NCBI GenBank assembly: GCA_003993805.1 | Contig: RSEF01000019.1 | Coordinates: 6,387,671 to 6,451,670, forward strand | Length of the DNA stretch: 64,000 nt | Direction: 5' to 3' | From: Himantopus leucocephalus | Lineage: Eukaryota > Chordata > Aves > Charadriiformes > Recurvirostridae | Shown here: one piece after another, positions 1 through 8,600 of the stretch | How positions within the stretch are numbered: the stretch's first letter is position 1 | Layout of the letters: every line of letters begins with the position of its first letter | The notes under the pieces: generated by a model | Told to the model about the DNA's origin: nothing | The model's input: the letters and a program-made list of their open reading frames with translations, nothing else | Databases searched by the model: none | Made by a program: the position numbers and the translations under genes

Positions 1-30
1 GGCTCTGACCCGGCTGTCCCCATCCCCCAG

Positions 31-154
31 GACCCGGAGCAGAGGCTGTGGGAGGCCGAGCGCCGGGAGCGAGCCCTGCATGGCCGCCTGGCCCGCCTGG
101 AGGAGCAGAACCGGCAGCTCCTGGGGCAGCTGGCGGAGAGCCAGTCCCAGGAAG
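31..154 (+). CDS. RILP: RILP exon a (coiled coil)
   Basis: Acceptor CCCCCAG ends at 30 and donor GTGGGT begins at 155; ends in phase 1. Encodes DPEQRLWEAERRERA and then a Leu/Glu/Gln-rich helix. It is probably not the first exon, because it starts behind a splice acceptor with no initiator codon. Confidence 0.88.
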
Positions 155-3100
155 GTGGGTGTCCCGGTGGGTTTGGGGTCCCCTGCCACCATGGGGTGTT
201 CCCATGGGGGATGGCCGGCTGGGTACGGGGCTGAACGCATTCTCTGTGCTGCCCAGCCCTGGAGACCTGTCCCACCAGCGAGCATGAGCGCTGTCTTGTT
301 CTGCAAGCCACAGAAGTCACAGAAGTGACTTGTTCTGCAAGTCCCCAAACCCCCAGAGCACCCCGCAAGCCCCCTGGAGGGCGGTGGGGGCAGACAGGGT
401 GTGGGATGTGGTTGCCAGCACAAGGATGTGTTGGGCACAGCCTAAAGCTCTCAGCTCCCCTCTTTCCTCTGTTCCTACTGTGCCGTCTACCAGAAACAAT
501 GGTAGAACGAAGCTTTGCAGAAGCATCAAGGAACCCCATAGTGTTGTGGGGTCAGGGGAGTCCTTGTGTCCTGGGGGCCACTCACGCCTGTCCCCCCGTG
601 TCTGGGCTCAGATAGCATGGCACGGAAGGAGCGGGAGGTGATGCTGCGGCTGAAGGAGGTGGTGGACAAGCAGCGGGATGAGCTTCGTGCCCAAGCCCAC
701 GAAATCGTCTGCAAGAGCCGAGACACGGAGGCGGTGAGCATGTGGGAGCTCACGGGTGTGGTGTGTGAAGGGCCTGGGGACCTGCTTTCATGTTGCCTCG
801 CCCTGGGGCTGTCGCAGCGGCTGGTGAGCCTGCTGGGGCAGATGCCTTTCCCCTGGTGCTGATGTCCCTGGGTGGGGGCCCAGAGCTGCTGCTGTGCCTC
901 ACCCTCGGCTGCCCTGGGCCCTCCAGCTGCAGGAGCAACTGCATCGCTTCATGGCCATGAACGAGGAACTGCGTCACAAGGTGGCCGTGGTGCAGGCTCA
1001 GCTCAAGAGTGCGCTGGAGAAGAAGTCGGACCTGGAGGCCGCGATGCTGCAAACCCAGAGGGAAATGAACAGGAGGAGCAGGGCCATCTCTGAGACCCAG
1101 CAGCCAAAGCCCAGCCTGGTGAGTCTGAGCCCGTGGCCTCGTTGCTGCAGGGCACCACTAACCCCGGCCTGACCTTCCCATCCCTGCATGGGGGCTCCTG
1201 GCATGCCCGGACCCGCCGGCTGCCTGCAGGACACGGCCACTCGAGTAAGCCCCACTGCTGAAAATTGAGCAGTGCGGTGTCTGCGGTGGTGGTAACACCT
1301 TGTCTGTAAAAATTGGTAGGGGTGGAGGCAGGAGTGAGCGAGGCGAGGCGATGGGAGGAAAAGCCGTGTGGGACTCAGAGGATGAGGAGGGTTTGCCACA
1401 TGTGGCCATGGGGTGGTGGGTGCTGGCTGACCTGGGGAGTCACTGTGGTCCCCGGAGGGCTGCAGCGGCGCCAGACTAGCAAACTCCTTCCTGAGACTTT
1501 TCCATCTCTGCCTGCGCACAGCACCCAGCCTTTGGGTGGGGGCTGCAGGGTCTCCGCTTGCCTGCTGACTCCCTTTCTGCCCCCCCCAGGAGGGAGTGCC
1601 GTCACCCACAGAGGAGCTGCAGCACCAGGACGCAGGCAGGAGCCCTTCTCACTGCTGCTTCTCCAAGGAAGAGCTGCAGGAGATCCTGCAAGAGCGGAAT
1701 GAGCTCAAGACCAACCTGTTCTTGGTGCAGGAGGAGCTGGCCTATTACCAGCGGTGAGTCCTGCCATGGCGGCGTAAGGCAGCGAGCCGGGTCCCTCCTG
1801 TCCCTGCAGCCACCCGTGACCCATCAGAGGCTGCTCCTGGTGCAGTCGGGGCAGATTTCTTTGCCGGTTTCTCCCAGTTAACCAGCTGGCTGCTTTTTGC
1901 CAGGGAGCTGCTGAATGAAGACAGAGTTCCCAGCTTCTTCTTGGATGCGATGAAGTCGACTATCAAAAGACAGAGAAAAAAAATCAGAGCCAAAATGCTG
2001 GGAACGGTGGAGGAGTCGGCAAGCAGGTGAGTCCTGCTCACTGGGAGGGAGGACGGGGAGCCTCTCGTGCAGGGTGGATGCCGGCTGGTGGCCCCAGTGT
2101 TTCCGTGTGGTGTGACGCCCTGGAAGGGAACTCCCCCAGGCCAAGAGCTGCCCTCCTCCCTGCCTGCTTCCAGAGATCAAAGGTTTATTGTCAGCAGTGG
2201 ATGTCTTGCTCTGGCTTAGCCCCGGGAGCGCCTCAGGGCCTGGGCTCTTCTCTGCTGCTGCTCTCGTGTCCCTGTCACCAGTCACACAGAGCCTGGCCAA
2301 ATGCCACTCATCCCTGCGTGGATGTGGGAAAAGGGAGGCGAGGTGGTGGTGGCACTGGGACCACCAGATGAGGCAGGCTGGTCCCTGCGCTGTACGGTTG
2401 GAGGCTGTCCAACGGAGAGCCTTTGAAGATGACAGTAGAGATGTTCCCTGGAGGCTCTGCAAGACATTCGTGGGCAGCGTTGGCTCCAACAGACTTCTCA
2501 CGATGGGGAGGGCAGGACCCTGCTGGGCACCAGCGGTGGCTCTGCGTGTCTGCCGGCGGCGGGGATCGAAGCCTGTGCTAAAGCTGCTGTATGGCACTGG
2601 GGAAGCTGGATCTCACTGGCTTTTAGGGACTTTAATAAAGGTCTGAAGGGGGCTGAGCTCTTCTGTGCTGCTGAAACCCGCTGCCTGCTTGCGTCAGGGT
2701 CTCTGCTGGCGGCGGGCAGGTCTGGGGGTGTGGGGTCCTGCCTGCTCGCCTCCCTGCCTGGCGAGGATAGCCGCTGCCATATGAATGCTGCCCTGCGGTC
2801 ACCTCTTGTGTGTCACTCTGCTTCCCTGCGAGGCCTGGCCGGTGGTGCTAATTGTCAGGCTGTTCCCCTGGAGAAGCCTGCGCTTGCTGTGTGGGGTGAG
2901 ATGCCTAAAGATGTTACTGCTGCAGCAACCGGGGATGCACCGTCTGCTGACTAAGCGCCGGGGGGTTTGAAGCCGGTGTCTGAAGAGCCGTGTGGCTTGA
3001 GATCGCTGAGCCAGGGCTGGGCTTGCCATGAAACACAGCTGCATCCGGGACACGAGCATCCCCACAGCTGGCTGTGGCTTTGTGGCAGGTCATAGCCCAC

Positions 3101-3894
3101 TGGTGATTCGTGGGGACAGCAGCTCTGGTCCGTGTGCCCCTGGGTCTGCAGCTGCCTCTGCACATGCAGCTCTGCGGGAACGCTGCTGGGCTCAGCAGGG
3201 AGTCCCAGGGTGGCTCTGGCACTCGCTGGTGGCAAGCCTGTGACTCAGCACAGGTTTTCCCCTCACTCCTTTGTGCTGCAGCGATGAAGACGAGGGCTCC
3301 TGGCACCCAGCTCGTGGCGCAGACTGCGTGGATGCTCAGCCTCCTGAATCCAAAATTAGGAGCTTGTAAGTTTGCTCCCATGATCCGGTGCTGCTGGGGA
3401 CGGGTGGCTCTGCTGGCAGAGAGGAGGTTTGGGGCTCGGCTGTGGCGCCGGTGCCCGCTGGGCTTGGTGCCTGCCCTGCAGGGTACGACGGGGATGGAGC
3501 TGGGCTGCCTGGCGTGGGGCTGGCAGGGATGCTGCTGCAAGGGGGTCACTTGGTTCAGGGGGAATCTGCAGGTGCAGGGCAAGCCTTGCTCCTGCCCCTG
3601 GGGTGCTGCACGCTCCCAGGGGCTCCCAGTCGGGCTGCATCTCGCCACCATCACCAAGAAACAGAGGGAGGTTGGGATCCGGCTCCTTGCCTGGGAAGGC
3701 TCTTCTCCCCCACAGCTGTTATCTGCTCTCTCTGCAGTTTTGGGCTGTGGTATCAGGGCAGCAGCAAAGATCCCCCCACATCCAGCTGCTCCGGAGCCTG
3801 GGAAATCATTGACTCACTGGACCCGCAGCTGGAGCCAGAGGGAGAGAGCGAGCCAGCAGCCGGCTCCCCTGACAGAGCCACGCCGCCCCTCTGA
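31..3894 (+). CDS. RILP: RILP, Rab-interacting lysosomal protein (3' part, 7 exons)
   Basis: The joined exons (31-154, 612-733, 927-1118, 1590-1753, 1904-2026, 3282-3365, 3738-3894) give 321 residues in one frame ending in TGA. The family's usual length is about 400 aa, so roughly 80 N-terminal residues lie upstream of the window. The first three exons encode heptad-rich, charged coiled coil (for example ALHGRLARLEEQNRQLL). The next two encode the RH2 domain, with the block ELQEILQERNELKTNLFLVQ followed by EELAYYQRELLNEDRVPSFF. After RH2 come an acidic linker, SFFGLWY, and a tail ending RATPPL. RILP is known to bind GTP-loaded Rab7 through RH2 on late endosomes and lysosomes and to recruit dynein-dynactin. 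Relatives RILPL1 and RILPL2 share RH2, but synteny next to SCARF1 favours RILP. Phases agree at every junction. Confidence 0.95.
612..733 (+). CDS. RILP: RILP exon b (coiled coil)
   Basis: Acceptor GGGCTCAG, donor GTGAGC. Encodes MARKEREVMLRLKEVVDKQR and the following helix; a continuous charged coiled coil in phase with the previous exon. Confidence 0.9.
927..1118 (+). CDS. RILP: RILP exon c (coiled coil)
   Basis: Acceptor CCCTCCAG, donor GTGAGT; 64 whole codons. Encodes LQEQLHRFMAMNEELRHKVA and further heptads, ending in a less helical linker (QQPKPSL). Confidence 0.92.
1590..1753 (+). CDS. RILP: RILP exon d (start of RH2 domain)
   Basis: Acceptor after a long C tract, donor GTGAGT. A Ser/Pro/His linker leads into CCFSKEELQEILQERNELK, the diagnostic start of the RILP homology 2 domain that contacts Rab7. 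Confidence 0.96.
1904..2026 (+). CDS. RILP: RILP exon e (end of RH2 domain)
   Basis: Acceptor TTTGCCAG, donor GTGAGT. Completes RH2 (RELLNEDRVPSFFLDAMKST, then a Lys/Arg-rich helix). If the donor is not used, the frame stops at once (GCA AGC AGG TGA), which matters for the intronic poly(A) site described separately. Confidence 0.95.
2634..2639 (+). terminator. Candidate intronic poly(A) signal in RILP
   Basis: A canonical AATAAA lies 608 bp inside the fifth visible intron, followed by G/U-rich sequence (GGTCTGAAGG, TTCTGTGCTG). With the in-frame TGA just past the donor of the 1904-2026 exon, use of this site would end the protein immediately after RH2. It could equally be a chance hexamer. 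Confidence 0.4.
3282..3365 (+). CDS. RILP: RILP exon f (acidic linker)
   Basis: Acceptor GTGCTGCAG, donor GTAAGT. Encodes SDEDEGSWHPARGADCVDAQ and PPESKIRS. Read-through of the donor would give a TAA stop one codon later, but splicing to 3738 keeps the frame and yields the SFFGLWY block seen after RH2 in RILP proteins. Confidence 0.85.
3738..3894 (+). CDS. RILP: RILP terminal exon (C-terminal tail)
   Basis: Acceptor TCTCTGCAG. Encodes FGLWYQGSSKDPPTSSCSGA, then WEIIDSLDPQLEPEGE and a Ser/Pro tail, stop TGA at 3892-3894. The tail is acidic and probably disordered. Confidence 0.88.
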
Positions 3895-4700
3895 CCACAC
3901 CTGAACGGGAGCCGGATCTGGCCTCGCAGCAGTGCTTCCCAGCTCCTCTTCTCCTGGTGTCTTCAAGAGCAGCATAGCAGCCCCGGCTGCTTCCCCGTGC
4001 CGTGGTGACGGCGAAGCTGCAGCGTGGGCAGCCTTCCTCCAAACCCGCTGGGATGCTCAGCCGTGGGCTGCCCGCCTGGCACGGGACAGCTTGGCAGCTC
4101 CGGGCATCTTTGCCCATCAGCCACCCTTCCGTTGTGCCCACACCTGCTTGTGCCCACGGCTTAGCTACGGGGCCCTGCACAGCCATGCTCCCCACTTCTT
4201 CGTGCTTGCAGCTCAGCGTGGTGGGGGTCTGCACCCATTTCCCACTGCCGCACCCCAAAGGGGCTCTTTCTGCTAAACACCTCTACTCGCAGTCCAGCAT
4301 CCCGTCACCGGATCCTGCCCTGTTTGGGGTATTTTGCTTCACCCCTTTCCGTTCATACCTCCCCCCATCCCTGCAATGTGAAGGTCGAGTTGGGATGCCC
4401 AGGCCAGCCGGCTGGGCACTGTCCTGTGGTCACCGCGCGGCTGGGAGGAGCTGAGCACGCTGCACCGGGTGTCCGGGTGCTCCTGTGTCTGGGAGCAGTC
4501 GGGATCAGCACCACCAGTGCCACTCCTGCACTGTTCAGGCGTGGGGTGAATCGGTTTTGTACTGGGACGTCTTCCTACTACTACTGGGAACTGGAAGACT
4601 GGAACAATCCTTGTGTTCACGGGGGTGAGTCAGTCCCCTCGGCTCAAGTACTTTCTAGCTCTAGAACTGGAGTCGGAAATAAATCAGTCTCGTTTCTCCT
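3895..4700 (+). other. RILP: RILP 3' UTR
   Basis: GC-rich non-coding sequence from the stop codon to just past the AATAAA at 4678. It contains a short inverted repeat (GTCTTCC 4569-4575, GGAAGAC 4593-4599) and no sizeable conserved open frame in the sense of the gene. Confidence 0.7.
4678..4683 (+). terminator. RILP poly(A) signal AATAAA
   Basis: First canonical hexamer downstream of the RILP stop codon, about 780 bp into the 3' UTR, followed by T-rich sequence (CAGTCTCGTTTCTCCTCC). It ends the RILP unit about 890 bp before the SCARF1 start codon. Confidence 0.75.
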
Positions 4701-5571
4701 CCGAGGTACCCACCGCAGCCTCCGTTCTCTCCTTATTTGGGAAGGGTTGGGCGATGCTGCTGGGCTTCACTTGCAATTCTCCAGCGCAGCCCTCGCTTTT
4801 CCTGTGTTGATGCAAAGGGCTGTGGCCGGTTGCGGTCTGCCAGATCCCAGAGCCCTTTTCGGGGGTCAGCTGCAGTGGGGAACAGGAGCTGCAGTGCTGG
4901 CTGTGATGGAGTTAAGTCCTGCATGGCGGGGGGAGCAACACGCTTCCAGCCTGGCCCCCCCCTCCGCCCCGGGGCCAAGCTGGCCTTGGGTAGGAAAAAG
5001 GTGTTTCCTGTGCATCTGCTGACACAAAGCTCCTGGGGAGACGGCGAGGTGGGACGGCAGCCAGCAGCGGTTCAAAGGCCAGCCTGGGGAAGGCCATGTC
5101 CCCATGGGGAATGTGGGGACCCCACCTCTCAGCCCCTGCCAGGGATCAGCAGCGCACAGGGGTCGAGGCAGGGCGAGGCAGTGTTGTGCGTTGGGGGGAC
5201 GTTGGGTAAAACAGCTTTGAGGGCGATGGAGGATGGTGCAGGGGGAGCGGGATGACTGCAGGTGAGATGTTCAGGCAAGCACAAGCCCCTGTGTGGCTGC
5301 GCTGAGCCCCTGGACACCCATTTCTGCTGCTAAGGTGGTAGTGAGGGCCAAAAATAGCCTGTGCGACAGCGTTCCCTGCCTCCCCCCTCTCCGCCGCACC
5401 CCTGACGTCTGGATCAGGGCGCCTCCTCCCGCATTTCCTCAGGAAGAAACCCAAGGCTGGTGGGAGGAAGAGGCCGCACCACAGGAGGGACGGGACGGGA
5501 TAGACGGGACAGACGGACACCAGCACGGGGCTGAGGAGCTGCCGGGACTTGGGCCCTCGTTCCCCGCCAGG
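4701..5571 (+). promoter_or_regulatory. RILP-SCARF1 spacer, SCARF1 promoter and 5' UTR
   Basis: GC-rich spacer with no TATA box at a convincing distance. It contains a near MEF2/CArG match (CCAAAAATAG, 5348-5357), a CRE-like TGACGTC (5403-5409), a perfect 11-bp palindromic GGAA pair (TTCCTCAGGAA, 5435-5445) and purine-rich direct repeats built on GACGGGA around 5490-5515. ETS-type GGAA sites are common in endothelial promoters and SCARF1 is an endothelial receptor, but the assignment is inference. The transcription start is not determinable by eye. Confidence 0.5.
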
Positions 5572-5666
5572 ATGGGGAGCGCCTGGCCCATCCTCTGCTT
5601 CCAGCTGTGGCTGTGGGTGCAGAGCTCTGCCCAGGAGCTCGACCCTGACGGCAGGAATGTCTGCAG
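5572..5666 (+). CDS. SCARF1: SCARF1 coding exon 1 (signal peptide)
   Basis: ATG at 5572; donor GTAGGT at 5667. Encodes the hydrophobic leader and ELDPDGRNVC, the start of the mature chain. Confidence 0.93.
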
Positions 5667-8600
5667 GTAGGTGCCACGGGAGTCCCCGCTTGTGCCCCTC
5701 CATCTTCTGGGGCCTCTCAGCAGCCCCAGGGGGTCATCATCCGTCTGTCCTTCCATGGATGGAGATCTGCAGCCTGGTATTGAGTGAGTGCAGAGACTGG
5801 GGTGATGCTGGGGAATGTGGTTGTGGCGCACATGGGCATTTAGGGCACCCAGACCCCTTCTCCAGGGCTTATTTCTCAGTCACCCCCAGTGCACAGGGCA
5901 ACGGGGGGATGTCGGAACATTGGCAAAACTTCCGTCGTGCACCAGGTGGGAAATGAAGGCACAGCAAACCCCAAAGGGCTTTTGGAGCTGACATCCCCTC
6001 CGCTTTGCTGCTATATTGCCTCCTCTCCCAGTGGTCTTGCCATCAACGGCAGTGCTTTCTGTTGCCTTCGCTTCGGTGCCTTTGCTCTGGGTCACTGGCA
6101 AAGCTTTGAGCTTCTCCCAGAGCCTCGGGGACCCGTCACGGGCTCCGTAGCAGCAGAGCCAGGCTGGTTTACCCCGCTGCCCAGCCCCACCACCCGCTCG
6201 GGCTGCAGCCTCTTAAATTTCCTTCTATTTTGCTGGCTTCCTTCCGCAGCGATGCCCCTGGGGGCCGTGCTGCTTCCCCACCCACCGGGTCCAGCTGGGG
6301 CAAGAGCCCGCATTTGCTTTGCCTTACCCGAAGCTGTGAAGCCACACCAGCCCCGGCACCCCCCTGCCCTGGCTGATGGCCCCTGGGTCTCTCCCGCAGG
6401 GTCCCCACCGGCCCGGCGTGCTGCCCCGGCTGGAAGCAGGAAGGGCGGGAGTGCACAGCCGGTGAGTGATGGACAGCGATGAAGCCCAAAGCTCGGTCCC
6501 TGCAGTCAGTCGGGTGGTACCTCTGTGGTGCTGGGTGTTGGGGGGAAGCCCTACAGCTCCCCTCGAACGGCGGCAGTGGGGTGCTGCACCATGGGGACCC
6601 CCAAACTCCCACCGAGCAAGCTGCTAGTGGTGCAGCGGCTTGGCTGGAGGGATGGAGCGGGAAGCGGGATGGTGGTTTCCCCGGGAAGGCTGCCTCGATG
6701 GGAGGTGGCTGGGTGGCTGGTAGTCCAGCAGTGGGGTGTGAGCCCAGGGACAGCCATCGTGCGCTGACGTTCCCACCCTGCCACCGACAGCTCTCTGCGA
6801 GGGGGAGGATGCCTGCGGGGCAGATGAGGTTTGTGTGAGACCCGGGGTTTGCCTCTGCAAACCCGGCTTCTTCGGAGCAGACTGCAGTTCCCGTGAGTAT
6901 TTCCCAAGGGCTAAGCCCTCGCCATCCCCTTTGCCAGCCTGGATGCTTGGGGGGCTGCTGGGCTTCCCTGTCACCCCCCATCCTCACCATCTCCTTGCCT
7001 TCGCAGGCTGCCCCGAGCAGTACTGGGGTCCCGACTGCAAGCGGAGATGCCCATGTCACCCCAACGGGCGCTGCGACCCGGCGAGCGGGCACTGCACCTG
7101 CGACCCCAACCACTGGGGAGAGCTATGCCAGTTCCCCTGCCAGTGCGGCCCCCACGGCCGCTGCGACCCTCTCACCGGCGCCTGCCGCTGCGAGCCAGGC
7201 TGGTGGGCACCCACCTGCAAGAAGCAATGTCAATGCAACCCCGCCAGCTCCCACTGCGACCCCCTCACCGGCCACTGCCGCTGCCTGCCGGGCTGGTGGG
7301 GCAGGAGGTGCAGCTTCAAATGCTCCTGCAACCTCTCACCCTGTGCCCAGGAGACGGGCAAGTGCGAATGCAAGGCTGGGTTTTGGGGACCGGCGTGCCA
7401 GCGGCGCTGCGACTGCTTGCATGGCTCCTGCAGCCCCCTCAGCGGCCACTGCAGCTGCAGCCCTGGCTACCAGGGCAGGAGCTGCCGGGACCCCTGTCCA
7501 GCGGGGAAATATGGGTCTCAATGCGTGCACAGGTGAGCTGGGGGCACTGGGGGTGATCCAGCGGGTAACCAAGGGCTGCAGCCAGATCTTGGGGGGAAAG
7601 TCATCACGGTCATGTCTGTCCCTTTGGCTGGGCAAGGAGACCTGTCCCAGGGGGTTTGAGCATCCCTGGTTGGATGCAGCATCAGTGTTGCCCCAAAAGA
7701 AAAGTCTCGCTAACACCAGCAGAAAGCGTTGGTGTCACCCCAAAATCTGGTTGTCCTTGGTCCCACTCCCCAGGGCAATAAAGCAGCATCTCTCCCTGCT
7801 TGCCTCCTGCCCTATTGCTACTACGGATCGTTAGGCACTATAGGGTATTTCCCCGTGGTCCAAACTGATGCTCAGTGCTGGTGTGGGGCAAAACCTGCAT
7901 TTTGGAGGGGTGGGGGGTGGGCGTCGAGGCCTCACTGCCCCTCTGCCCATGCAGCTGCGGGAGCTGCAAGCGCAGCCAGCCCTGCTCGCCCGTGGACGGC
8001 TTCTGCCTGGCCTGCCAGCCCGGCTGGAACGGGACCCTCTGCAAGGAGCCCTGCGCGCCCGGCTTCTACGGCGAGGACTGCCTCCAGTCGTGTCCCCGCT
8101 GCCGGCGCGGGGAGGTCTGCGACCCAGAGACGGGGTCCTGCCCGCACTGTGAGCCTGGCTGGACAGGACCCAGGTACACCCAGGATCAGGCCACCGGTCC
8201 TCATGGGGGTCCCTGCTCTGGGGCGCAGCAGGCTGACGCTTCGCTCTCTGTCTTGGCAGCTGCAACAGCTCCTGCCCTGCCGGCACCTTCGGCGATGGAT
8301 GCCAGCTCCTCTGCCCCGAGTGCGTTGCGGGGAGCTGTGACCCCGTGTCGGGAGCTTGCATCTGCCAGGCAGGATACTGGGGAGCCAGGTAACGCGGGGA
8401 GCGGGGCAGGGCCAGGGCCCCGCTCTCCCCAGGGACATTTCCCTCCTTTCCTCTCTCTTCCAGCTGCAACGACACCTGTCTGGAGGGGTATTTTGGAGTG
8501 AACTGTTCCTCGCCCTGCCAGTGCTCTCGGGGGACCTGCCACCCCGTGCGGGGTGACTGTGTGTTGAGTAAGAGCAACTTCAAATTTACTCCTCAGCGCT

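Larger units (their letters stand above)
155..3737 (+). other. RILP introns in the window
   Basis: Six introns of 457, 193, 471, 150, 1255 and 372 bp, all GT-AG. They are GC-rich and hold no recognisable gene or interspersed repeat. The first carries a 13-bp direct repeat (CTTGTTCTGCAAG at 295-307 and 329-341). The fifth (2027-3281) holds a candidate poly(A) signal at 2634. Confidence 0.8.

Noticed and set aside
998..1609. 203-codon open frame on the - strand across RILP exons and introns
   Set aside because: GC-rich antisense shadow spanning exon c, an intron and the edge of exon d; low-complexity composition and no recognisable domain.
2914..3657. 247-codon open frame on the - strand over RILP introns and exon f
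   Set aside because: GC-rich non-coding shadow; no family resemblance and no supporting promoter or splice context.
6169..7113. 314-codon open frame on the - strand opposite SCARF1 exons 2-4
   Set aside because: The sense strand encodes a clear EGF-like array; the antisense frame is open because of high GC and few A/T-rich stops.
6893..7834. 313-codon + strand frame overlapping the SCARF1 EGF exon in another phase
   Set aside because: Ala/Pro/Thr-rich off-frame shadow of the Cys-rich coding frame; it reads through a good splice donor at 7533.
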